Shown: positions 10,205-19,297 of the stretch, piece after piece
Position numbering within the stretch: position 1 is the stretch's first letter
Layout: every line of letters starts with the position of its first letter
From: CAKSEI01 sp964403505
GTDB taxonomy: Bacteria > Bacillota > Clostridia > Oscillospirales > CAG-272
Reading direction: 5' to 3'
Assembly: GCA_964403505.1 (NCBI GenBank)
Contig: CAYOFP010000008.1
Location: 4,823 to 68,822 of the forward strand
DNA: 64,000 nucleotides
Made by a program: the position numbers and the translations under genes
Notes under the pieces: model-generated
What the model saw: only the letters and a program-made list of their open reading frames with translations
Database searches by the model: none
Told to the model about the DNA's origin: nothing

Positions 10205-10508
10205 TTATCAAAATCAAGTAGATATTTATGGATACAATCTCGCTGATACTTGAAATACTATTAGCACAGCAGGCGGCGTATACCATTGGCATTGTTAACT
10301 ATCGCATTTTGGCATCATGTTGTGTATTAGGAATAAGCTAGAAACCTTTATGGCTTTATGTCCATCTCAATGTACTGCCTTTTGTACTCTAAAGGCGATG
10401 ATTGCTTATTGGTATATAGTAGTTTTTTCATTAAGTCACATACTGGAAAAATACAGTCTCGGAGGGGGAATACCCCTCCGGGCAACTTATTCGAGAATAT
10501 TATAAGAA

Positions 10509-10537
10509 TTGACATTTCTATTAAAAACAATTATAAT
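10509..10537 (+). promoter_or_regulatory. Consensus promoter in front of orphan module 2
   Basis: TTGACA (10509-10514), 17 bp, TATAAT (10532-10537). It reads into the RHS-core copy that starts at 10569. The rest of the 10205-10565 interval holds no gene that I can support. It has one GC-rich hairpin near 10459-10480 (CGGAGGGG/CCCCTCCG) without a T-run. I saw no equally good promoter in front of the other orphan modules. Confidence 0.65.
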
Positions 10538-10593
10538 GGCATTGTAACATAAGTAAACCGATCTATATCTATCTGTACTACGGCACAAAGCTG

Positions 10594-11469
10594 ATGCAGT
10601 ACGGGAAGGAAGGCGAATATGACCTGTACTTCTTCTACGATGATAACGATCAGCCACTCGGATTCTATTACACTGATGTATTTACGAGCGATACCGGAGA
10701 CAAATATTACTTTGTGTTAAACGCACAGGGTGATGTCGTACAGATACGTGATAAAACGAATGATGTGGTCGCAAACTACCACTATGACGCATGGGGCAAG
10801 CTACTGTCGATTACCGATGCCGACGGAGATGCAATTACAAATAAACTCAGCATTGCATTAAAAAACCCCATCCGCTACCGTGGATATGTTTATGACAACG
10901 AGACAGGATTCTACTATCTCAACACAAGATACTACGACCCGAGCCTGAGACGGTTTATTAATGCTGATACAACAGATATCCTGAATGAATCGAAAGACGC
11001 TTTAACCGACAAAAATCTATACGCATACTGTGATAACAATCCGGTTATGCGTTCAGATGATGGTGGCGAGTTTTGGTTAGAATTGGCGCTTGGTGCGATT
11101 GCTGTCACAGCTGTAGCGACTGTTGTTATTATGAGTGCGCCTGCTCTAGCAGTAGCAGGTGTTGGTGCAACTGTAATTGCCGGAACAACAAGCGTAGCGA
11201 CTTCGGTTGGAATCGTTAGTACTGGTGTTGCAATTGGTGCATGGGTAATTGGTATAAGTGAAGAAATTGAGAACGATTATGTTACATCGAGAAACAAAAA
11301 CAAAAAAAGTGGGTATGATCCTGATCCGTATAAAAGACCGGGGCAGAAAAAGCAACAAAGAGAAAGAAAGGAAAAAAAGAAAAAAAACGGATGGGAGCCC
11401 AACCCTAATAAACGACAAATGCCACCAAAAAAACATACGCCTGGTAGAGATCACAGAAAGTATTGGTGA
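10594..11469 (+). CDS. Orphan RHS core plus tip 2 (hydrophobic stretch, lysine-rich end)
   Basis: Core homology starts at 10569; ATG 10594 has no good ribosome site. The core (to about 10961) is identical to the main gene. After the NADTTDILNESKDALTDKN entry segment the tip has an Ala/Gly/Val-rich membrane-like region of about 65 residues and a Lys/Arg-rich end with WEPNPNKRQ and KKHTPGRDHRKYW. This basic C-terminus recurs, as I recall, at the ends of other clostridial RHS proteins; its activity is unknown to me. It has its own promoter-like sequence at 10509. Confidence 0.7.
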   Translation: MQYGKEGEYDLYFFYDDNDQPLGFYYTDVFTSDTGDKYYFVLNAQGDVVQIRDKTNDVVANYHYDAWGKLLSITDADGDAITNKLSIALKNPIRYRGYVYDNETGFYYLNTRYYDPSLRRFINADTTDILNESKDALTDKNLYAYCDNNPVMRSDDGGEFWLELALGAIAVTAVATVVIMSAPALAVAGVGATVIAGTTSVATSVGIVSTGVAIGAWVIGISEEIENDYVTSRNKNKKSGYDPDPYKRPGQKKQQRERKEKKKKNGWEPNPNKRQMPPKKHTPGRDHRKYW

Positions 11470-11500
11470 ATTTATAGAAAGCGCTAGAAAGGAAAATACA

Positions 11501-11980
11501 ATGGATTTATGGCAATCCCAAGCATGGAAAAAGGTTTATGCTGAAGCGAATGTCCGACACGGTCTTCGTGTTCGCTATGCGGCTGATCTGAATCCAGAGG
11601 TTAAACAGTCAATATGCAGATTTATTTCTTGGGTTCGGGAGGAATATGACTTTCCTATGCGAGTCGTAGTATATGTAAAAGCTGACAAATCGATTATTGC
11701 ACGAGATAAAACGCTTGTAAACGGTACTTTTACGAGTTCGAATGATCCGTATACGGAACCGTATATTAGAGTCGCTACGGGAGATTATTTGAAAAATAAG
11801 CAAAAATGGGGACGGGATGATGCGTTGGCAACGATACTTCATACCATTGCGCACGAATTAACCCATTACTATCAGTGGCTTAATAAGCTAAACCAAACCG
11901 AACGAGGGGAAGAGTGCCAGGCAACAAGGTATTCTCATAAAATTATTCGTCAGTATGCGTGTGTGGTCGATCATCCTTGA
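11501..11980 (+). CDS. Small putative zinc metallopeptidase next to tip 2
   Basis: A 159-aa protein from ATG 11501 (AAAGGAAA ribosome site just upstream). It carries an HExxH zinc signature, H118-E119-L-T-H122 in IAHELTHYYQW, followed about 20 residues later by an ECQA segment that could give the third ligand (gluzincin-like). No signal peptide or TM segment. It occupies the partner/immunity position of module 2, so it may neutralise the tip, process it, or be an effector itself. HExxH is a short motif, but the surrounding hydrophobic pattern is right for a peptidase helix. Confidence 0.6.
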   Translation: MDLWQSQAWKKVYAEANVRHGLRVRYAADLNPEVKQSICRFISWVREEYDFPMRVVVYVKADKSIIARDKTLVNGTFTSSNDPYTEPYIRVATGDYLKNKQKWGRDDALATILHTIAHELTHYYQWLNKLNQTERGEECQATRYSHKIIRQYACVVDHP

Positions 11981-12213
11981 ATTAAGTCAAGATAGAAGAA
12001 TTTTATCGTTAGTTGTGGGCTCTGAGCGTTGTTATTACTGTCTATCATCTTTAACAGCTGTTCTTATCCAGAATATTATAAATGTATTATTTGTGTAAAT
12101 TAAACTTAGTAGTTTTCATCGAAAGATGATGCCTGTCATCGACGATGAAACTCGCTACCTTGATTGTAATATAATAACAATAATACACCTATCTGTACTG
12201 TGGCACAAAGCTG

Positions 12214-13290
12214 ATGGAGTATAAGAAGAATAACGACTATGCGTTGAGTTTCTTCTACGATGATGACGATCAACCGCTCGGATTCTATTTTCGGAGTTCT
12301 CAAACGGGTGATCAGAATTCGGGGCGTGGAGCGAAGTACTACTATGTGCGCAACGCACAGGGTGATGTGGTACAGATTCGCAATTCTCAAAACGAAGCTG
12401 TCGCAAATTACTGCTACGATGCATGGGGAAAGTTGCTTTCGATCACCGATGCAAACGGAAACAAACAGAGTCTTACAAATGACACATTTTCCTTCGACAA
12501 CACCTCGATAGCATACATAAACCCCATCCGCTACCGTGGATACGTTTATGACAACGAAACAGGATTCTACTATCTCAACACAAGATACTACGACCCGAGC
12601 CTGAGACGGTTTATTAATGCTGATACAACAGATATCCTGAATGAATCGAAAGACGCTTTAACCGACAAAAATCTATACGCATACTGTGATAACAATCCGG
12701 TTATGCGTTCAGATGATGGTGGCGAGTTTTGGCATTTAGTGGCTGGAGCTGTTGCGGGTGCTATAATAAATGTGGTAACAACCGTAGCATGTAATGTTAT
12801 AGAAGGAGATAGCATTACTGACGGATTGGGACAAGCGGCAGTGACTGGTGCACTAAATGGAGCTTTAACGGCTTCGGGTGTTGGTATTGTTGGCTCTATC
12901 GTAGGTGGGGCGGCAATAGCAACTGTAGACAATGTGATTAGTCAAATGAGATCTGAAGATGATTTTAGTGTTGAAAGCATGCTGATTGACGGTGCTGTTG
13001 GAGGAATTTGTGGTGCAATTTCAGGGCCGGGAGCTTCGAGTTTACAATCAGGGGCCGGAGGTGCGAAACAGATGTTGAATCTTGGAGTAAACAGTGTGAA
13101 AAAGACTGCAAACACCTGGATGCATCAAGGTACAAAAGCAGCAGCTAAACAATTTTGTCGTTCTATGAGGTATTACGGAAAGAGTACAATTAAAGTTACA
13201 AAAAACTTATTGAGTAAGAATGTTAGACGTTCCATTAAAACGGGTATAACATATTCTCTATCAAAATCTTATGCCGGAAGAAGGCGGTGA
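12214..13290 (+). CDS. Orphan RHS core plus tip 3 (Gly/Ala pretoxin, basic end)
   Basis: Core homology starts near 12195; the frame opens at ATG 12214 (MEYKKNNDYALSF). After YYDPSLRRFINADTTDIL the tip has a Gly/Ala-rich membrane-like domain (VAGAVAGAI...GIVGSIVGGAAIATV), then a basic helical end (VKKTANTW, AAKQFCRSMRYYGKSTIKV, SYAGRRR). Such glycine-zipper regions followed by basic tails are common in clostridial RHS tips. Expression is doubtful: no promoter recognised. The 12000-12190 spacer has only a hairpin (TTTCATCG/CGATGAAA near 12115-12150). Confidence 0.7.
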   Translation: MEYKKNNDYALSFFYDDDDQPLGFYFRSSQTGDQNSGRGAKYYYVRNAQGDVVQIRNSQNEAVANYCYDAWGKLLSITDANGNKQSLTNDTFSFDNTSIAYINPIRYRGYVYDNETGFYYLNTRYYDPSLRRFINADTTDILNESKDALTDKNLYAYCDNNPVMRSDDGGEFWHLVAGAVAGAIINVVTTVACNVIEGDSITDGLGQAAVTGALNGALTASGVGIVGSIVGGAAIATVDNVISQMRSEDDFSVESMLIDGAVGGICGAISGPGASSLQSGAGGAKQMLNLGVNSVKKTANTWMHQGTKAAAKQFCRSMRYYGKSTIKVTKNLLSKNVRRSIKTGITYSLSKSYAGRRR

Positions 13291-13296
13291 TACAAT

Positions 13297-13743
13297 ATGA
13301 GCTATTTATTGGATCACGCAATAAGTATTGTAAACGAATTATGGATAGGAGATATGCTTATTTCTTTTCTTCTTCAGTGCGATTTTCGAGTCGGTGTTCG
13401 GGATGCTTTTCAATATAAAAAGAGCAAAACTCGTATTAGAAAAGATAATCAACAATTATCTATCTGGCGTAAAATATTACTGGTATACCCGAGTAGTATT
13501 CAATGCTTTGCACCATATCATATGAAAATGTTTCAATTATTGCGTGTTTGTCATATCGCATTTTGCGTTTCTATGGGAGTAATATTGTTCTTTTCTCAAC
13601 ATATTATTTTACTCAAACAAATCGTTTTGGCTATGATGATAATCAAAGATCTTGTTTTTGACTCAGCATATATATGTTATGGTTTATATATGTCAAAACC
13701 ACACTCTAAGGCATGGGATTTTAGTCGATCGAAGCGCCCTTAA
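13297..13743 (+). CDS. Putative partner/immunity protein of tip 3
   Basis: A 148-aa protein starting 6 nt after the tip-3 stop, with a GGCGGTGA-type ribosome site. It has two hydrophobic segments in the second half (VCHIAFCVSMGVILFF and KQIVLAMMIIKDLVF) and a basic cytoplasmic-like loop (KKSKTRIRKDNQ). Lower GC than the core blocks. No family recognised; role inferred from position. Confidence 0.55.
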   Translation: MSYLLDHAISIVNELWIGDMLISFLLQCDFRVGVRDAFQYKKSKTRIRKDNQQLSIWRKILLVYPSSIQCFAPYHMKMFQLLRVCHIAFCVSMGVILFFSQHIILLKQIVLAMMIIKDLVFDSAYICYGLYMSKPHSKAWDFSRSKRP

Positions 13744-13852
13744 AAGATATATTAATAATTAAAGTTTTATATCAAAGCAATATCAACCTCGGCAATATTT
13801 TGGATTTCTAATAGGATTCTAAGTCGTACGAGACGAGGAAGGTGATGAAAAC

Positions 13853-14590
13853 TTGTCAGCATATTACAAACAGACATCTTATCAAAAGATATGGTATTCA
13901 ACAGCGTACATGCTAATTGCAGTGCTTAGTATAAGCTTTGTTTTCTTGTGGATGTATATCAAGCGTGCATTTGTTTTTCGTCAAGATAATGTGATAGCAT
14001 ATCGTGTAAGCGGACTGGATTTTTTAATATTGATTCCGTTAATTTTGGATGTTGTAGTATTAATCGGATTATTAGAGAATAGGCATTATTCGCATGATAG
14101 TATGCTTTCAAAACGACGGTTGAAAAAAAGAACATCTAAAGAAATTCGAAATAGAAAGCAATATACATTTACTATAGTTGCGATAATTATCGGCGTTTTA
14201 ATAAATCTGATGTTTTGTGCATTTCCGATTTACTCAAGAACTGTGCTTACTCAAAACGGCGATATAATAAAATACACCATTTTTAATGCTGAGAAAGAAC
14301 ACGTTATTGACTCACAGTATAATTCTGTTGATTTAGAAATATCGTATATTCATGCAGGTGTGAGAACGTCCGATAAATATGTATTAACTATTATTGTGCA
14401 CGCAGGTAAGGACGACTATTGTTTTAATTCAGGTGATTTTTGTAATATAGATATAATGTTGGATTATTTGAATGCATTAGATAAAGATATAATATCATTT
14501 ATCGGAGCAGAATATTTTGATGTATATATCCAAAGTCATAATTTCTCATTGGTTCAGACAACAAAATTAAAAGCTTTGCTTAACAAATAA
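13853..14590 (+). CDS. Second membrane protein of module 3, possible immunity
   Basis: A 245-aa protein from a TTG start at 13853 preceded by GAGGAAGGTG. Three hydrophobic segments (about residues 14-36, 49-68 and 96-120) are followed by a soluble domain of about 120 residues (from VLTQNGDIIKYTIF onward) that would lie outside the membrane. The architecture resembles the 8097 protein. AT-rich, unlike the RHS core. Unknown family; position suggests a second immunity gene or one left from an older module. Confidence 0.5.
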   Translation: MSAYYKQTSYQKIWYSTAYMLIAVLSISFVFLWMYIKRAFVFRQDNVIAYRVSGLDFLILIPLILDVVVLIGLLENRHYSHDSMLSKRRLKKRTSKEIRNRKQYTFTIVAIIIGVLINLMFCAFPIYSRTVLTQNGDIIKYTIFNAEKEHVIDSQYNSVDLEISYIHAGVRTSDKYVLTIIVHAGKDDYCFNSGDFCNIDIMLDYLNALDKDIISFIGAEYFDVYIQSHNFSLVQTTKLKALLNK

Positions 14591-14710
14591 TCCATCATTT
14601 TACATATAATAATTAATGATGGCAACGGCTATTTGCGTTAAGCAGTTACTATCGGCACGCCCGTAAGTACCGAGACCTACTGCTATACTAACAGCACGTG
14701 GAAAGACCTG

Positions 14711-15970
14711 TTGACCTCATATAACGGTCATTCGTTTGAATACGATGAGATCGGTAACCCGACGCAGTATTACAACGGTCAAAGCTATTCTATGGGTTGG
14801 AATGGCAGAAAACTGACGTCCATCTTTAAAGACGGAGAGTTATATAACTACGGTTACAATACAGACGGACAGCGGGTAAGTAAGAGTGCCGGTCGTTATG
14901 AATACACCTATCTGTACTATGGCACAAAGCTGATGAGTTGCGAAAGGAAAGATAGATATACTACGGCTGTTGATACTCTTAACTTCTTCTACGATGACAA
15001 CGATCAGCCGCTTGGATTCTATTTCCTGAATATAGACACAAGCTTTTCAAATAACGGTTTAGGTGCGAAGTACTACTATGTACGCAACGCACAGGGTGAT
15101 GTGGTACAAATTCGCAATGCCAAAAACGAAGCTATCGCAAACTACCATTACGATGCATGGGGAAAACTGCGCTCGATAACCGATGCAAACGGAAACAAAC
15201 AGAGCCTTATTAATGAAACTTTCTCTTACAGTAACACCTCGATCGCATGTATAAACCCCATCCGCTACCGTGGATACGTCTATGATAACGAGACAGGATT
15301 CTACTACCTCAACACTCGCTACTACGACCCGAGCCTGAGACGGTTCATTAATGCTGATACAACAGATATTTTAACAGCAACACCGGATGGATTGACCGAT
15401 AAAAATCTCTATGCATACTGTGATAACAATCCGGTCATGCGTTCAGATGACGGCGGAGATTTTTGGCATGTTGTTGCTGGAGCTATTATAGGAGCTGCAT
15501 CGTCGGCAATTTCAACCGCAATAACAGGAGGTGACTGGAAAGATGTCTTGATATCAGCCGGATTTGGTGCTGCATCGGGTGCGTTAAGTGCGGCAATACC
15601 CGGGGCAAGTGCGGCAATAAGTGCCGGATTCAGTGCAGTGGAGAGTGTCGTTCAAGACATACGCCATGGTGAAGATGTTACCACAATTGCAACAAATGCC
15701 ATAGTTTCTGCTGGATTTAGTGCCGTTGGAGGGACTTGGGATAACCCATTAACCGATAAATCTACCTATCAAGTATTTAATACTGCAAAAAATTATTCAA
15801 AGGTTGCTAAGAAGCAAGCGGTTAAGGCTACAAAAAAGTTTTTTAGAAAACTGCCCCAAAGAGCATTTTCTGCCATAGGAAGCGATGTATCTTTGACTCT
15901 TATGGGAAGTGGTACATCTATAGTATCTCGACAGTATATTCGAAATTGTAGGAGAGTGAGAGGCCGATAA
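14711..15970 (+). CDS. Orphan RHS core plus tip 4
   Basis: Core homology starts at 14654 in the same frame (GTPVSTETY...). ATG 14711 is the first usable start, without a good ribosome site. The core runs through YYDPSLRRFINADTTDIL. The tip has a Gly/Ala-rich domain (VVAGAIIGAASSAIS..., IPGASAAISAGFSAV) and a basic end with QAVKATKKFFRKLPQ and RRVRGR. No recognised nuclease or transferase motif. Likely a silent tip donor. Confidence 0.7.
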   Translation: MTSYNGHSFEYDEIGNPTQYYNGQSYSMGWNGRKLTSIFKDGELYNYGYNTDGQRVSKSAGRYEYTYLYYGTKLMSCERKDRYTTAVDTLNFFYDDNDQPLGFYFLNIDTSFSNNGLGAKYYYVRNAQGDVVQIRNAKNEAIANYHYDAWGKLRSITDANGNKQSLINETFSYSNTSIACINPIRYRGYVYDNETGFYYLNTRYYDPSLRRFINADTTDILTATPDGLTDKNLYAYCDNNPVMRSDDGGDFWHVVAGAIIGAASSAISTAITGGDWKDVLISAGFGAASGALSAAIPGASAAISAGFSAVESVVQDIRHGEDVTTIATNAIVSAGFSAVGGTWDNPLTDKSTYQVFNTAKNYSKVAKKQAVKATKKFFRKLPQRAFSAIGSDVSLTLMGSGTSIVSRQYIRNCRRVRGR

Positions 15971-15971
15971 A

Positions 15972-16490
15972 ATGAATTTCAGAAAGCATAGAAAGCGTTT
16001 ATCCTCAAAAATACTCCGTATATGGAAAAAAATACTTTTGTATACGTTTCTGATTATCATATGTATTGTTTTATCGGTAACGGTGTTTAAACCACGAACG
16101 ATAACCGAACTTCAGCCGCAGGAAGTGTATTTAAAGCAAATATCAGAATATACAGAAACTCGATTTACTGATTATATTTTTCTCAAAACAGATATTGGCG
16201 ATTATTATTATGCGTGCACGGACAAGGCAGAGTTTACGCAGGGTTCAAAACGCTTGAGTGATCTCGCTGAAAAAAACGAGCGTTTTCTTGTGTATCCTTA
16301 TCCGTATCCCAATGTCGCATATGCCTTGTTGGTAAATGGTTATCAACGTATAGTCGAAATTCATTGCAATGATGAAGTCGTATTTTCGATCGATAACTTT
16401 AATGATTTTTTAGCAGGCAGAAGACTTCTTATGATAATTATTATAATACTGTTGTTTTTCCTTATGATTATAACCATCTGTAGTTATTAG
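15972..16490 (+). CDS. Putative immunity protein of tip 4, two TM segments
   Basis: A 172-aa protein; its ATG is 1 nt after the tip-4 stop, suggesting translational coupling. A basic N-terminus is followed by one hydrophobic segment (about 24-42, LYTFLIIICIVLSVTVF). A soluble region of about 100 residues follows, then a very hydrophobic C-terminal helix (LLMIIIIILLFFLMIITI). The loop between helices would be extracytoplasmic. No family recognised; context supports immunity. Confidence 0.6.
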   Translation: MNFRKHRKRLSSKILRIWKKILLYTFLIIICIVLSVTVFKPRTITELQPQEVYLKQISEYTETRFTDYIFLKTDIGDYYYACTDKAEFTQGSKRLSDLAEKNERFLVYPYPYPNVAYALLVNGYQRIVEIHCNDEVVFSIDNFNDFLAGRRLLMIIIIILLFFLMIITICSY

Positions 16491-16584
16491 GAAAAAAACG
16501 GGGTTAAGTGACAACAAAGCAGCGCTAAGGCGAATACTTTATATATATCCGTGCTACTTACAGGAATATACCTTCACCTATGAC

Positions 16585-18825
16585 TTGTTCGGTAACTGCA
16601 CACAGACAAAGGTGGGTAGCCGCACGCTTATTACAAATACCTATGATAAATATACTACCCTGACTAAGTCCGAGTACGGGAACTTATATTCTATCGAGTA
16701 TACATACGATGAGCTTGAGCGTATGACCTCAAAGGACGGATCGTATTGGCTTGAGCAGTATGCTTATGACAAAAACGGTAAGATCTCGTGGATGAAGGCA
16801 TCGTCTAATGTGTATAATGATGTCGTTCGCACGACTACCTATGAGTATGATACGCTCGGCAGACTGATCTACAGCTTAGAGGTAGATGAGTCAGGGAAGA
16901 CACTGCGCTATGTCAAGAATAAATATAATAATAAAAATCAGCTGACGGAATGCACGTTCTATGACGGCAGCGAGACCCAGATGCAGAGCTACACCTATAA
17001 GTCTGATGGTAGTATTGATACCTTTACCGTTACAAACGGCGATAAGGTTGCCAATACCTATGATAGCCTGAAGAGGATCAGCCAAAAGACCGTCGACCAT
17101 GACAGCAGCGGTGATACATATAGGATCACGGTCGATACTGCGTATGTCAATAAGGGCAGCGAAAATCAGACGACCGGTCTGGTCAAGAGCGTGCGTTACG
17201 GATATGCGAATACTGACAAATCCTTCACCTCCGGCAGTAAGGTTCGTGACTATATTTATATATATGAGTACGATAATATCGGGAATATCTCCCGTGCATA
17301 TTATCGGACGGCAGGCTCTGACGGACATTATACAGATCATGAGGTAGGCAGATATTTCTATGACGAGCAGAATCAGCTTGTCATGGAGAAGGTGTATGAC
17401 GGCAATTATACACTATTATATGAATATGATACCTACGGGAACATCCGCGAGGTGAGGAAGTATGACAGCACGGATTTTGAGTATCCGGGAGAAGCATTTT
17501 CGTACGGCACTCTCGTAAGTATCGAAACTTACGGTTACACCGACAGTTCATGGAAAGACTTGCTGACATCATATAAAGGTCATTCGTTTGAATACGATGC
17601 GATCGGTAACCCGACGCAGTATTACAACGGTGAAACCTATTATATGTCTTGGGATACCAGAAATTTGATTTATGTCTATGTAACCAATAATACTTCCTGT
17701 CAGTTTGATTACGATTCCAAAGGACAGCGGATCAGCAAAAAGATCGGTAATCAGACATACACCTATCTGTACCACGGCACAAAGCTGATGGAGTATAAGA
17801 AGAATAACGACTATGCGTTGAGTTTCTTCTACGATGATGACGATCAACCGCTCGGATTCTATTTTCGGAGTTCTCAAACGGGTGATCAGAATTCGGGGCG
17901 AGGAGCGAAGTACTACTATGTACGCAACGCACAGGGCGATGTGGTACAGATCCGCAATTACCTAAACGAAGCTGTCGCAAACTATCACTATGACGCATGG
18001 GGAAAACTCCTGTCGATCACCGATGCGAACGGAAACAAACAGACATTTACAAATGACACATTTTCCGTTGATAACGCCTCGATAGCATACATAAACCCCA
18101 TCCGCTACCGTGGATACGTTTATGACAACGAGACGGGATTCTACTATCTCAACACAAGATACTACGACCCAAGCCTGAGACGGTTTATTAATGCTGACGG
18201 ATATGTGAGCACTGGTCATGGTATTCTCGGTAATAATATGTTTGCTTACTGTAATAATAATCCGGTAATGTATAGTGATCCAAGTGGGAATTTGCCGGAT
18301 GACAGATTGTTACAGAATGCTTTATCATGCAAGTATGGTAATGGCAAGTTTTATATGCTTGGTTGTTATCATAATCATCATGATGGTCATGATAATCCCA
18401 ACCCTAAAGAAGTAGTTAATATAACAAGAGAGTTAAACGATGCTATGGTAGAAAATTCATTAAGCTATATTCAAGAGACAAGTGGAACGGGAAATTATAA
18501 TATATTATATGAATTTTATAATCGCGCTAAAGATTCAGGTGAGTGGGATTTGAAAGACCGTTGGGACTTATCTTCTGATAAAATATATGTTTATGGAACC
18601 AAAACACTGAGACATGATGATATAGGAAATATCCACTTTGGTTATATTTCAGCACAGGTATTTGATTCTAGTATTGCACATTTAGGAGCAGGTGCGAATC
18701 AGTTTTTTAAAGGAAATTATAAATTAAAGTGGATAAGTACTTGGTTTGATGATCCGCGTGATTATGAGATGATAGATTATGGGTATAAGTTGTTTCATAC
18801 GTATGGATATAGTTTTCCCAACTGA
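16585..18825 (+). CDS. Orphan RHS core plus tip 5 (polymorphic toxin type 44-like)
   Basis: The longest orphan: core homology starts at 16561 and covers about 540 residues of YD repeats, partly identical to the main gene (for example 16779-16970 with 6049-6240). The first usable start is TTG 16585. The tip of about 190 residues after SDPSGNLPDD contains NRAKDSGEWDLKDRW, DDIGNIHFGYIS, LGAGANQFF and WFDDPRDYEMIDYGYKLF. These match my memory of the 'polymorphic toxin type 44' (Ntox44) family, a predicted toxin. No promoter recognised upstream. Partner gene follows. Confidence 0.75.
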   Translation: MFGNCTQTKVGSRTLITNTYDKYTTLTKSEYGNLYSIEYTYDELERMTSKDGSYWLEQYAYDKNGKISWMKASSNVYNDVVRTTTYEYDTLGRLIYSLEVDESGKTLRYVKNKYNNKNQLTECTFYDGSETQMQSYTYKSDGSIDTFTVTNGDKVANTYDSLKRISQKTVDHDSSGDTYRITVDTAYVNKGSENQTTGLVKSVRYGYANTDKSFTSGSKVRDYIYIYEYDNIGNISRAYYRTAGSDGHYTDHEVGRYFYDEQNQLVMEKVYDGNYTLLYEYDTYGNIREVRKYDSTDFEYPGEAFSYGTLVSIETYGYTDSSWKDLLTSYKGHSFEYDAIGNPTQYYNGETYYMSWDTRNLIYVYVTNNTSCQFDYDSKGQRISKKIGNQTYTYLYHGTKLMEYKKNNDYALSFFYDDDDQPLGFYFRSSQTGDQNSGRGAKYYYVRNAQGDVVQIRNYLNEAVANYHYDAWGKLLSITDANGNKQTFTNDTFSVDNASIAYINPIRYRGYVYDNETGFYYLNTRYYDPSLRRFINADGYVSTGHGILGNNMFAYCNNNPVMYSDPSGNLPDDRLLQNALSCKYGNGKFYMLGCYHNHHDGHDNPNPKEVVNITRELNDAMVENSLSYIQETSGTGNYNILYEFYNRAKDSGEWDLKDRWDLSSDKIYVYGTKTLRHDDIGNIHFGYISAQVFDSSIAHLGAGANQFFKGNYKLKWISTWFDDPRDYEMIDYGYKLFHTYGYSFPN

Positions 18826-18838
18826 TATAGAAAGGTGT

Positions 18839-19297
18839 ATGAGTGTATTTATGGATAAGGAATATATTGTATGTAAAAGAAAAACAATTAAAAAAACGTT
18901 AAGTATTGTTTTTATTATGATATTATTAATATTGATAATAGTACCACTTAACATAATTGCCTGGTGGACATTTGATATATCTCATTCAATTCCCGATGAA
19001 GTTTTTTTGGAATCTTATTACTCTGATGATAACTATTACGAGTTTATACTGTATTATATTCCCGGAGGTTCAACAGTCGGTGATACGTACAGAGGAGTGG
19101 TGAAGTACGGCAAAAAAACGAGAGGAATATATTTTAATGATGATGAACATCATTCAGATAAAATATATTGGGTCGATAACCGTCACATATGCATTGGTGA
19201 TATTGTTTTGGACGTTGAAAATGATCGCTATGATTTTCGGCATAACCGAATTACTGCTACGACGGCAGTCGGATATTTGCAGAGGGCGAAGCACTAA
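18839..19297 (+). CDS. DUF5412-like partner of tip 5, one TM segment
   Basis: A protein of about 152 aa. ATG 18839 or ATG 18851; AAAGGTG at 18831-18837 suits the second better. One N-terminal TM segment (TLSIVFIMILLILIIVPLNII) is followed by a domain with YYEFILYYIPGGSTVGD, DKIYWVDNRHICIGD and a final NDRYDFR. This recalls the DUF5412 family, whose members end in a similar ...W.DD..V.ING..L....YDFR pattern. It sits in the immunity position of tip 5. The family call is from memory. Confidence 0.6.
   Translation: MSVFMDKEYIVCKRKTIKKTLSIVFIMILLILIIVPLNIIAWWTFDISHSIPDEVFLESYYSDDNYYEFILYYIPGGSTVGDTYRGVVKYGKKTRGIYFNDDEHHSDKIYWVDNRHICIGDIVLDVENDRYDFRHNRITATTAVGYLQRAKH

Noticed and set aside
10317..10552. 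Small frames of about 60 codons in the spacer before module 2
   Set aside because: They overlap in both directions across a GC-rich hairpin and the promoter; no ribosome site and no coding-like pattern.
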